Shown: positions 1 through 5,860, numbered from the stretch's first letter. The stretch is 7,563 nt of DNA from Tardiphaga sp. (GCA_028290325.1 JAQGJY010000155.1:1-7563), one strand, 5' to 3'. Program-made: numbers and translations. Notes: generated by a model not told the origin, from the sequence alone.

Positions 1-81
1 GAAACATAGCGAGCGTTATCGTGAAATTCGCGGGTCCAACCTGGTCGCGCAATTCTGTTTACAGGCGCAACTTTCCGGACG

Positions 82-102
82 TATCGTTGCGTATAAACGA
101 TA
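82..102. promoter_or_regulatory. Inverted repeat in the leader of the DUF1080 gene (possible operator or promoter region)
   Basis: A perfect 7-base inverted repeat is visible: TATCGTT at 82-88 and AACGATA at 96-102, separated by GCGTATA. It ends 16 bases before the start codon at 119. The spacer and right arm include TATAAA (92-97), which could be a -10 box, but no convincing -35 hexamer lies at the right distance. The symmetry suits either a repressor operator or a short hairpin in the 5' leader. The rest of 1-118 shows no gene. Confidence 0.3.
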
Positions 103-118
103 AAACCGGGAGGATACG

Positions 119-736
119 ATGAAGCGCTTGCTCGCGATGACGTTGGCGACGTCGGTGGGATTAACCGCCGGCCTGGCTGTCCTGCAACATGTCGGATCGG
201 CTTCGGCGCAAAGCGATGCCGGATGGACGACTTTGGTTGACGCCACCAAGATGGGCGAATGGGACCGGGTCGGTGACGCCAACTGGGCGATGAAGGACGG
301 CGCGCTCGTCGCCGACAAGCTCGTCGATCCCAAGATTCTCTCCTATCTCGTCAGCAAAGCCTCCTACAAGGATTTCCAGATCAAGGCCGAATTCTGGGCC
401 GACGCGGATGCCAATAGCGGCATCTTCATCCGCTGCGACAATCCGAAGGTGATCGACGCCAAGGGCTGCTACGAGGTCAACATCTTCGACAAGCGGCCCG
501 ATCCGTCTTACGGCACCGGCGCGATCGTCGATGTCGCCAAGGTCGATCCGATGCCGAAAGCCGCCGGCAAATGGAACACGTTCGACATTACCGCGAAGGG
601 CGGACATCTCGTCGTGCTCTTGAACGGCGAGAAGACCGCCGACGTGCAGGATACCAAGCACGCGGCCGGGCCGATCTCGCTGCAATATGGATCCGGCACG
701 ATCAAGTTCCGCAAGGTGCAGATCAAGGCGCTGTGA
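119..736 (+). CDS. Exported DUF1080 (3-keto-disaccharide hydrolase-like) domain protein
   Basis: A 205-residue protein with a clear Sec signal peptide: Lys2-Arg3, a hydrophobic core over about residues 4-23, and an Ala-Ser-Ala cleavage site giving a likely cut after Ala30. The mature part is a single domain with DUF1080 (PF06439) hallmarks, a concanavalin A-like beta-sandwich fold: NSGIFIR (99-105), YEVNIFD (118-124), TGAIVDV (133-139), WNTFDI (152-157), LNG (168-170) and a closing SLQYG...VQIKAL. Cys106 and Cys117 could form a disulfide in the periplasm. GGGAGG at 108-113, five bases before the ATG, supports this start. Some relatives act on 3-keto sugars or bind carbohydrate, but the substrate here is not evident and no sugar-catabolic neighbour is present. 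The family call is firm; enzymatic activity is only inferred. It appears to be a single-gene unit, followed by a 243-base structured gap. Confidence 0.85.
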   Translation: MKRLLAMTLATSVGLTAGLAVLQHVGSASAQSDAGWTTLVDATKMGEWDRVGDANWAMKDGALVADKLVDPKILSYLVSKASYKDFQIKAEFWADADANSGIFIRCDNPKVIDAKGCYEVNIFDKRPDPSYGTGAIVDVAKVDPMPKAAGKWNTFDITAKGGHLVVLLNGEKTADVQDTKHAAGPISLQYGSGTIKFRKVQIKAL

Positions 737-745
737 GACGCCTAT

Positions 746-795
746 CGTCGCGGACCTGCATCGCGCGCGACGACCGACGCTTCTCGCAATGACGA
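746..795 (+). repeat. Degenerate copy of the dispersed intergenic repeat
   Basis: The segment opens with CGTCGCG (746-752). It ends in 17 bases (779-795) that match the end of the 3011-3072 repeat at 14 positions, including the shared ATGACGA terminus. The middle does not align well, so this looks like a worn or partial copy. It lies ten bases after the stop of the DUF1080 gene. Confidence 0.4.
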
Positions 796-810
796 ACGCG
801 GGTAAGCCGT

Positions 811-855
811 GATCGCCCGGCCGCGTGTGCACTTGCACACGAGGACCGGGCGATC
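811..855. repeat. Long hairpin-forming inverted repeat
   Basis: The outer arms GATCGCCCGG (811-820) and CCGGGCGATC (846-855) are perfect reverse complements. Inside them CGTGTGCA (824-831) and TGCACACG (834-841) pair perfectly around CT. CC (821-822) can also pair with GG (843-844), leaving one G/A mismatch and one bulged A, so nearly the whole element folds into a roughly 20-base-pair stem. No T-run follows on either strand, so a classical intrinsic terminator is not supported. The right arm overlaps the GGGCGATCCAG core also found at 1907-1932, which points to a dispersed palindromic repeat that may also stabilise the upstream mRNA 3' end. Confidence 0.7.
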
Positions 856-904
856 CAGTATTCCGCGGCGCCGACGTTTGAACTCCCACGTCAGGGACAA
901 CTGA

Positions 905-943
905 ATCATCCGCCCCGGCGCGATTGCGCAGCAGGCGGATGAT
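905..943. repeat. Hairpin-forming inverted repeat upstream of the pirin gene
   Basis: Perfect 10-base arms ATCATCCGCC (905-914) and GGCGGATGAT (934-943) enclose a small inner stem, GCGC (918-921) with GCGC (926-929), closing a four-base GATT loop. There is no following T-tract. It sits 36 bases before the pirin start codon, so it is either in that gene's leader RNA or near the 3' end of the preceding transcript. Confidence 0.6.
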
Positions 944-946
944 GAC

Positions 947-974
947 GACGGCGCGCGGGTGACGCCGTCAGGAG
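947..974 (+). promoter_or_regulatory. Start-deciding Shine-Dalgarno of the pirin gene, directly behind a small hairpin
   Basis: AGGAG at 970-974 lies five bases before the ATG at 980. This selects that start over the in-frame GTG at 959, which has no such site. The seven-base arms GACGGCG (947-953) and CGCCGTC (963-969) form a hairpin whose 3' arm abuts the Shine-Dalgarno without covering it. Coaxial folding with the 905-943 stem could affect ribosome access, but that is inference. Confidence 0.6.
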
Positions 975-979
975 ACAAA

Positions 980-1897
980 ATGAGCTGGATGCCATCCCAA
1001 GATCCGATCCTCGGCGACGCGCGATCCTGCGACGCGCTCGACCTCGTCATCGTGCCGCGCACGCGCGATCTTGGCGACGGCTTTCAGGTCCGGCGCGCGC
1101 TTCCGCATGGCAAGCGGCAGATGGTCGGCCCGTTCATCTTCTTCGATCATTTCGGCCCGGTGCAGTTCATGTCCGGCAAGGGCATGGATGTGCGGCCGCA
1201 TCCGCATATCGGCCTCGCCACCGTCACCTATCTGTTCGATGGTTCGATCATGCATCGCGACAGCGAGGGCAACGCGCAGGAAATCCAGCCCGGCGCCATG
1301 AACCTGATGACCGCCGGGCGCGGCATCGCGCATTCCGAGCGGACACCGGACGTGCAGCGCCGCGACGGGCAGGCGATGCTCGGGCTGCAAAGCTGGATCG
1401 CGTTGCCGAAGGCGTCCGAGGACATCGCGCCGTCGTTCCAGCATTACGCCGCCGACCTGCTGCCCGGCGTCAGCGACACCGGCTTCACCGCGCGCGTCAT
1501 CGCCGGCCGTGCCTTCGGCGTCACCTCGCCGGTCGCAATGGTGTCGCCATGGTTCTACGCGGAGGTGGCGCTGGCCGCCGGATTCAGCGCGCCGCTCGAT
1601 CCCGATCATGAGGAGCGCGCGATCTATGTGGTCGAGGGCGAGGTCGAGATCGCCGGCGACCGCCATATCGGGCCGTGTCTCTTGATTTTCCGGCCCGGCG
1701 ACGCGATCACCGTGCGCGCCGTCAGCGCCACCCGGATGATGTTTCTTGGCGGCGACGCGCTGGAAGGCCCGCGCCATCTGTGGTGGAATTTCGTGTCGTC
1801 GAGTCAGGAGCGGATCGAGCAGGCGAAACAGGACTGGAAGATGGGACGCTTCGCGCATGTCCCCGACGAAAGCGAGTTCATCCCGCTGCCGGAGTGA
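980..1897 (+). CDS. Pirin family protein (quercetinase-like bicupin)
   Basis: A 305-residue cytoplasmic protein with two cupin domains. The N-terminal cupin carries the pirin metal-site pattern: RPHPHIGLATVTY with His74 and His76, then MTAGRGIAHSE with His118 and Glu120. These match the His-His-His-Glu iron ligands known from human pirin and E. coli YhhW. The motif GPFIFFDHFGP (50-60) is typical of the family, and the C-terminal cupin covers about residues 186-260 (YVVEGEVEIAG, FRPGDAITV). Family members include quercetin 2,3-dioxygenases and redox-sensing regulators, so the physiological substrate is not settled by sequence. All four ligands are present, so metal binding is expected. The start at 980 is chosen for its AGGAG site. 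No partner gene is adjacent; purC follows after a 162-base repeat-rich gap and is probably separate. Confidence 0.93.
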   Translation: MSWMPSQDPILGDARSCDALDLVIVPRTRDLGDGFQVRRALPHGKRQMVGPFIFFDHFGPVQFMSGKGMDVRPHPHIGLATVTYLFDGSIMHRDSEGNAQEIQPGAMNLMTAGRGIAHSERTPDVQRRDGQAMLGLQSWIALPKASEDIAPSFQHYAADLLPGVSDTGFTARVIAGRAFGVTSPVAMVSPWFYAEVALAAGFSAPLDPDHEERAIYVVEGEVEIAGDRHIGPCLLIFRPGDAITVRAVSATRMMFLGGDALEGPRHLWWNFVSSSQERIEQAKQDWKMGRFAHVPDESEFIPLPE

Positions 1898-1906
1898 GTT
1901 ACACAA

Positions 1907-1936
1907 GGGCGATCCAGTCTTGGGCGATCCAGTCTT
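1907..1936 (+). repeat. Perfect 15-base tandem repeat (two units)
   Basis: GGGCGATCCAGTCTT occurs twice back to back, at 1907-1921 and 1922-1936, ten bases after the pirin stop codon. A third copy with one mismatch is at 848-862, and the first 11 bases occur inverted at 3013-3023. Confidence 0.9.
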
Positions 1937-1950
1937 GTTTTCCAAAGAAC

Positions 1951-2010
1951 AGCTGGATTGTCTCGTCGCGGTTCGTCGAAGACGACAAACGTTGCTCCGC
2001 GCGATGACGA
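1951..2010 (+). repeat. Dispersed intergenic repeat, copy upstream of purC
   Basis: Sixty bases beginning AGCTGGAT and ending ATGACGA. By hand alignment it matches the segment at 3011-3072 at about 50 of 60 positions with a two-base gap. It lies in the purC leader, ending 49 bases before the chosen start. A further GGAATGACG motif follows at 2030-2038, so the gap is probably a mosaic of repeat pieces. Confidence 0.75.
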
Positions 2011-2059
2011 TTGCGATACAGTCATCCGGAATGACGCCGACTTGCAAGAAAGCCTCTCC

Positions 2060-2977
2060 ATGATTCCGATGCGTACCAGCGAGCTGCCTTTGCCTCTCAT
2101 CGCCCGTGGCAAGGTCCGCGACGTCTATGCTGTCGGCGACGACCGCGTGCTGTTGCTGACGACGGACCGCATCTCGGCCTTCGACGTCGTGATGGGCGAG
2201 ACCATCCCGATGAAGGGCGCGGTGCTGACGCAGATCAGCGCGTGGTGGTTCGGCCATCTCGAAGGCATCGTGCCGCATCACATGATCTCGGCCAAGGCCG
2301 ACAGCATCATCGACCACGTGCCCGCGCTGACGCCGCACCGCGCGGCGATCGCCGGCCGCGCGATGCTGTGCAAACGCACCACGGTGTTTCCGATCGAATG
2401 CGTGATCCGCGGTTATCTCTCCGGCTCCGCGTGGAAGGAATACACCGCGCACGGCACGCTGGCCGGCGAGGCTTTGCCGACCGGTCTGCGGGAAAGTGAG
2501 AAGCTCGATCCCGCGATTTTCAGTCCGGCGACCAAGGCCGAGACCGGCCACGACGAGAACATTGCGGTGGCGCGGATGCGCGAGATCATCGGCGACGAGG
2601 ACACCTTCACGCTGGAGAGCATGACCCGCGCGGTCTATCGTCTCGGCGAGACGATGGCGCGTCAGCAGGGCCTCATCATCGCGGACACCAAGTTCGAGTT
2701 CGGCCGCGATGCCGACGGGCGGATCATTCTGATCGACGAGGTGATGACGCCGGATTCGTCGCGGTTCTGGGCGCTGGATGGTTATGAACCCGGCCGCGCC
2801 CAGCCGAGCTTCGACAAGCAGCCATTGCGCGATCATCTCGATGGCGAGCGCAAGGCGGGCCGCTGGAACGGCGATGCGCCGCCGCCGGCATTGCCGCGGG
2901 CGGTGATCGACGCCACCAGCGCGCGCTATCTTGAGGCCTACAAGCGGCTGACGGGGCAGGATTTGCCGGTGGGGTAG
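2060..2977 (+). CDS. purC: Phosphoribosylaminoimidazole-succinocarboxamide synthase (SAICAR synthase)
   Basis: This cytoplasmic enzyme ligates aspartate to CAIR using ATP, giving SAICAR in de novo purine synthesis. The 305-residue product shows the nucleotide-binding GKVRDVY (17-23), TTDRISAFD (34-42), VIRGYLSGSAWKEY (115-128), SPATKAETGHDENI (155-168), ADTKFEFG (208-215) and IDEVMTPDSSRFW (225-237). Its length and several motifs resemble the roughly 300-residue form typified by yeast Ade1, rather than the shorter ~240-residue form of E. coli. The frame is open back to a TTG at 1958, but that stretch encodes repeat sequence and is not conserved-looking, so ATG 2060 is preferred; ATG 2069 is also possible. 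Only a weak AAGAAAG (2045-2051) precedes it. The gene stands alone and converges on gabD. Many rhizobia carry another purC in a purine cluster; whether this is the only copy cannot be seen here. Confidence 0.95.
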   Translation: MIPMRTSELPLPLIARGKVRDVYAVGDDRVLLLTTDRISAFDVVMGETIPMKGAVLTQISAWWFGHLEGIVPHHMISAKADSIIDHVPALTPHRAAIAGRAMLCKRTTVFPIECVIRGYLSGSAWKEYTAHGTLAGEALPTGLRESEKLDPAIFSPATKAETGHDENIAVARMREIIGDEDTFTLESMTRAVYRLGETMARQQGLIIADTKFEFGRDADGRIILIDEVMTPDSSRFWALDGYEPGRAQPSFDKQPLRDHLDGERKAGRWNGDAPPPALPRAVIDATSARYLEAYKRLTGQDLPVG

Positions 2978-3010
2978 GCGGCGGGCGAGCTGACGAGTGA
3001 AAGTAGAAAC

Positions 3011-3072
3011 AGCTGGATCGCCCCGTCGCGAGGTTTCTCGAAGATGACAAACCTCGCTCCCCGCCATGACGA
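3011..3072 (+). repeat. Dispersed intergenic repeat downstream of purC, with an internal hairpin
   Basis: A second copy of the 1951-2010 repeat, in the same orientation, filling most of the 100-base gap between the convergent purC and gabD genes. It contains a perfect nine-base inverted repeat, GCGAGGTTT (3028-3036) and AAACCTCGC (3049-3057), with a 12-base loop. That hairpin could mark the 3' ends of both converging transcripts, but neither strand has an adjacent T-run, so a terminator role is only a possibility. Confidence 0.7.
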
Positions 3073-3077
3073 CGTGC

Positions 3078-4571
3078 TTATATCCCCGCCATCATCACAT
3101 ATTTGATCTCGATATATTCATCCATGCCGTGATGCGAGCCCTCGCGGCCCAAGCCCGACTCCTTGACGCCGCCGAACGGCGCCACCTCGGTTGTGATCAA
3201 TCCGGTGTTGACGCCGACCATGCCGGACTCCAACGCCTCGGCGACGCGCCAGACGCGTCCGAGATCGCGCGAGTAAAAATACGACGCCAGCCCGAACGGC
3301 GAATCGTTGCAGAACCTGATGACTTCAGCCTCGTCCTTGAAACGGAACACCGGCGCCAGCGGACCAAAGGTTTCTTCCTGCGAGACCAAGGCGTCGGGCC
3401 GCACATTCGCCAGCACGGTCGGCTCGAAGAACGATCCGCCGAGGGCGTGACGCTTGCCGCCGGTGATGATCGTGGCGCCGCCCTTCACCGCATCGGCGAT
3501 ATGCTTCTCGACCTTGTCGATCGCGTCCATGTTGATGAGCGGACCCTGCGTCACACCCTCCTGCGTGCCATCGCCGATCTTCATCGCGGCGACTTTCTTC
3601 GACAGCTTCTCGACGAACTGATCGTAGATGCCGTCCTGCGCGTACAGGCGGTTCGCGCAGACGCAGGTTTGGCCCATGTTGCGATATTTCGAGACCATCG
3701 CGCCGTCCACCGCGGCATCGATATCGGCATCGTCGAACACCACGAAGGGGGCGTTGCCGCCCAACTCAAGCCCGAGCTTCTTCACGCCGACCGCGGCCTG
3801 CTGATAAAGGATTTTCCCCACCTCGGTGGAGCCGGTGAAGCCGACAAAGCGCACGGCGGGATGCTCGCACAAGACCTTACCGATCTCCGACGACTTGCCG
3901 GTGATGATGTTGAACACGCCTTTGGGAATGCCGGCCTTCTCCGCCAGCACCGCGAGCGCCAGCGCCGACAGCGGCGTCTCGTTGGCGGGCTTCAACACCA
4001 CGGTGCAGCCGGCCGCGAGCGCCGGCGCGACCTTGCGCGTGATCATCGAGTTCGGAAAATTCCATGGCGTGATCGCGCCGCAGACGCCGATCGGTTGTTT
4101 GATCGCGAGCAAACGCGCATCGGCGCGCGGCGACGGAATCGTCTCGCCGTAGATGCGACGCGCTTCCTCGGCGAAGAACTCGATATAGGCGGCGCCGATA
4201 TCGACCTCACCGAGCGCTTCCGCCAGCGGCTTGCCCTGCTCGGTGGTGAGGATCAGCGCGAGGTCGTCGCGGTTGGCGACGATCAGGTCGAACCATTTCC
4301 GCAACAGCACCGAGCGCTGCTTGGCGGTCTGCTTGGCCCAGAGCGGAAAGGCGCGCGCGGCGGCTTCCACCGCCCGCGTGGTTTCCGCCGCGCCCATCTT
4401 CGGCACCTTGGCGATCTCGCTCATGTTGACCGGATTGGTGACGGAGGTCTCGCCGGTGCCGATCCACTCGCCATCGATGTAACAATGCTCGCGCAACAGC
4501 GAGGCATCCTTGAGCCGGCCCTTGAGCGACGAAGCGGATTCGGATTGACGTGCGGGGGCGCTGGGCGACAT
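3078..4571 (-). CDS. gabD: Succinate-semialdehyde dehydrogenase (NAD(P)+), GabD type
   Basis: Oxidises succinate semialdehyde to succinate, the last step of 4-aminobutyrate breakdown and of related routes into the TCA cycle. The 497-residue protein is a full-length aldehyde dehydrogenase: PWNFP (169-173, with catalytic-site Asn171), VLKPANETP (192-200), FTGSTEVG (245-252), LELGG with general base Glu269, GQTCVCANR with nucleophile Cys303, and EETFGP (399-404). Cys305 sits two residues after Cys303, the pair known as a redox switch in human ALDH5A1. The long match to E. coli GabD through YRNMGQTCVCANRLY and EVAPFGG supports the specific name over a generic aldehyde dehydrogenase. The start at 4571 is set by AAGGAG six bases upstream; an upstream in-frame ATG at 4670 adds 33 unconserved-looking residues. 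TATATT (minus strand, 4621-4616) is a possible -10 box. No aminotransferase gene is adjacent. Confidence 0.94.
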   Translation of the reverse strand: MSPSAPARQSESASSLKGRLKDASLLREHCYIDGEWIGTGETSVTNPVNMSEIAKVPKMGAAETTRAVEAAARAFPLWAKQTAKQRSVLLRKWFDLIVANRDDLALILTTEQGKPLAEALGEVDIGAAYIEFFAEEARRIYGETIPSPRADARLLAIKQPIGVCGAITPWNFPNSMITRKVAPALAAGCTVVLKPANETPLSALALAVLAEKAGIPKGVFNIITGKSSEIGKVLCEHPAVRFVGFTGSTEVGKILYQQAAVGVKKLGLELGGNAPFVVFDDADIDAAVDGAMVSKYRNMGQTCVCANRLYAQDGIYDQFVEKLSKKVAAMKIGDGTQEGVTQGPLINMDAIDKVEKHIADAVKGGATIITGGKRHALGGSFFEPTVLANVRPDALVSQEETFGPLAPVFRFKDEAEVIRFCNDSPFGLASYFYSRDLGRVWRVAEALESGMVGVNTGLITTEVAPFGGVKESGLGREGSHHGMDEYIEIKYVMMAGI

Positions 4572-4577
4572 CGCGGG

Positions 4578-4583
4578 CTCCTT
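4578..4583 (-). promoter_or_regulatory. Start-deciding Shine-Dalgarno of gabD
   Basis: AAGGAG on the minus strand, six bases before the ATG whose first base is 4571. It favours this start over the upstream in-frame ATG at 4670, where no comparable site is seen. Confidence 0.75.
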
Positions 4584-4695
4584 GAGGATCGGTTTCTGAT
4601 TGGCGTGGCCGACCGAATATAGGGGCAAACGGGGCCAGCGGAAGGCGTCGTCGTCGCTGCGCTGCGGCACGACTGTTTAGCCACCGTGGTCGCGA

Positions 4696-4731
4696 CGCGC
4701 ACGCGACGACGGAGACGTCGCCGCGAGCGTG
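4696..4731 (-). terminator. GC-rich hairpin after the adenosine kinase gene (possible terminator)
   Basis: In plus-strand terms CGACG (4707-4711) pairs with CGTCG (4716-4720) around a GAGA loop. The stem continues with CGCG (4702-4705) against CGCG (4722-4725), and then CGCGC against GCGTG with one G-T wobble, broken by single mismatches. It begins 27 bases after the stop codon of the minus-strand adenosine kinase. No T-tract follows on the minus strand, so it may be a transcript-end stabiliser or a Rho-associated structure rather than an intrinsic terminator. Confidence 0.35.
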
Positions 4732-4757
4732 TACCTCGGGCTGACGGCGGTGGATGA

Positions 4758-5759
4758 TTACACGCGCAACCCGTGCTTGTCCGCCAGCGCCTTCAGCGAG
4801 ACCTGCGGCCGCGCGCCGATATGCTGGATCACTTCCGCCGCCGCCAGCGCGCCGAGCTTGCCGCACTCCTCATGGCTGAGATTGCGCGCCAGACCGACGA
4901 GGAAGCCCGCCGCGAACAGATCGCCGGCGCCGGTCGTGTCGACGAGTTTGTCGATCGGCATCGCCGGCACCGCGGTGACGGCCTTCGCGTCGGCGACGAC
5001 GCAACCCTTCTCGCTGCGGGTAACGATGCCGAGCGTGACGTCGTTGCGCAGATGGCCGAGCGCGGCATCGAAATCCTTGGTCTCGTAGAGCGAGGCCAAT
5101 TCGCTTTCATTGGCGAACAGCAGATCGATGGTGCCGTTGCGCATCAGGTCGAGAAATTCCGTGCGATAGCGGCCGACGCAGAACGCGTCGGACAAGGTCA
5201 GCGCGACGCGGCGGTTGGCGCGATGCGCGATGTCCGACGCCTTGACGAAGGCTGCCTTGGCGTTGGCGGGATCCCACAGATAGCCCTCGAGATAGACGAT
5301 CGCCGAAGCCGCGATGGCGTCTTCGTCGATATCGGCCGGTGACAGTTCCTGCGCCGCGCCGAGATAGGTGTTCATCGTGCGCTCGCCATCCGGCGTCACC
5401 AGAATGTAGGAGCAGCCGGTGGCCGGACCGTCGGTCGCGGCGGCGGTCTCGAAAGCCACGCCGGCGGCGCGAATGTCGTGAGCGTAAAGCTTGCCGATCT
5501 GGTCGTCCTTGATCTTACCGACATAGGCCGCGCGGGCGCCGAGCGAGGCGACGCCGACGATCGTATTGGCCGCCGAGCCGCCGGACATTTCCGTGGCCGG
5601 GCCCATCGCGTCGTAGATCTTCAGCGCGCGGGCTTCGTCGATCAGCGCCATGCCGCCTTTGTCCATGCCGTGCGTCTTCAGAAATCCGTCGTCGGTCCGC
5701 GCGAACACATCGAAGATCGCGTTGCCGATCCCAAGCACGTCATATTTGGCGGAAGTCAT
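4758..5759 (-). CDS. Adenosine kinase (PfkB/ribokinase family)
   Basis: A 333-residue cytoplasmic sugar kinase-fold enzyme predicted to phosphorylate adenosine to AMP with ATP, a purine salvage step. PfkB signature one is SGGSAANTIVGVASLG (59-74), followed by the lid and substrate region GKIKDDQIG (81-89). An NESE motif lies at 217-220, and signature two, DTTGAGDLFAAGFL (274-287), contains the catalytic base Asp280. PATGCSYILVTPDGERTMNTYLGA (112-135) and HIGARPQ (313-319) resemble adenosine kinases more than ribokinases or fructokinases. The nucleoside specificity is inferred from this and is less certain than the family. ATG 5759 is chosen because the family N-terminus (KYDVLGIGNAIFD) begins just after it and AGGAAA lies upstream; an in-frame ATG at 5804 would add 15 residues. 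It sits 186 bases upstream of gabD on the same strand, and its 5' region faces murJ. Confidence 0.87.
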   Translation of the reverse strand: MTSAKYDVLGIGNAIFDVFARTDDGFLKTHGMDKGGMALIDEARALKIYDAMGPATEMSGGSAANTIVGVASLGARAAYVGKIKDDQIGKLYAHDIRAAGVAFETAAATDGPATGCSYILVTPDGERTMNTYLGAAQELSPADIDEDAIAASAIVYLEGYLWDPANAKAAFVKASDIAHRANRRVALTLSDAFCVGRYRTEFLDLMRNGTIDLLFANESELASLYETKDFDAALGHLRNDVTLGIVTRSEKGCVVADAKAVTAVPAMPIDKLVDTTGAGDLFAAGFLVGLARNLSHEECGKLGALAAAEVIQHIGARPQVSLKALADKHGLRV

Positions 5760-5766
5760 TGTTGAA

Positions 5767-5772
5767 TTTCCT
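5767..5772 (-). promoter_or_regulatory. Shine-Dalgarno of the adenosine kinase gene
   Basis: AGGAAA on the minus strand, seven bases before the ATG at 5759 (nine counted from AGGA). It supports that start over the in-frame ATG at 5804. Confidence 0.5.
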
Positions 5773-5786
5773 GCTATGGCAACAAA

Positions 5787-5859
5787 CGTCGTTCCGAGAT
5801 CCACACTTGGTGCATCTTTGGGCGCGACGCCTGGCGGCGGACGCGAACCTGGAATGACG
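5787..5859. repeat. Intergenic repeat with imperfect inverted ends, between adenosine kinase and murJ
   Basis: The ends CGTCGTTCCGAG (5787-5798) and CTGGAATGACG (5849-5859) are imperfect reverse complements, with nine of the eleven paired positions matching. The right end repeats the (GGA)ATGACG terminus seen in the other gaps (2030-2038; relatives at 788-795 and 3065-3072). The interior, CGCGACGCC...GGCGGACGCG, is GC-rich and partly self-complementary. The element fills almost half of the 171-base divergent gap. Confidence 0.5.
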
Positions 5860-5860
5860 A

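Noticed and set aside
1958..2059. N-terminal extension of purC from a TTG at 1958
   Set aside because: The extra 34 residues are translated from the dispersed repeat, and family proteins begin close to the LPLPLIARGKVRDVY region.
3028..3057. Classical bidirectional intrinsic terminator between purC and gabD
   Set aside because: A nine-base-pair stem exists, but there is no T-run immediately after it on either strand, so it was kept only as a hairpin within a repeat.
968..3067. A 699-codon open frame on the minus strand across the pirin and purC genes
   Set aside because: It runs antisense to two well-recognised genes and through their repeat-filled gap. Its product is a low-complexity, Arg/His/Ala-rich composition typical of reverse frames in high-GC DNA, with no recognisable motif.
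3066..4622. A 518-codon open frame on the plus strand opposite gabD
   Set aside because: gabD has complete aldehyde dehydrogenase motifs and a Shine-Dalgarno. The antisense product is Arg/His/Asp-rich with no domain, and starts inside a repeat.
4207..4866. Minus-strand frame spanning the gabD 5' end and the gap before it
   Set aside because: It overlaps gabD in a different frame on the same strand and crosses into the adenosine kinase 3' end. The product is Arg/Ala/Gly-rich with no support for a start.
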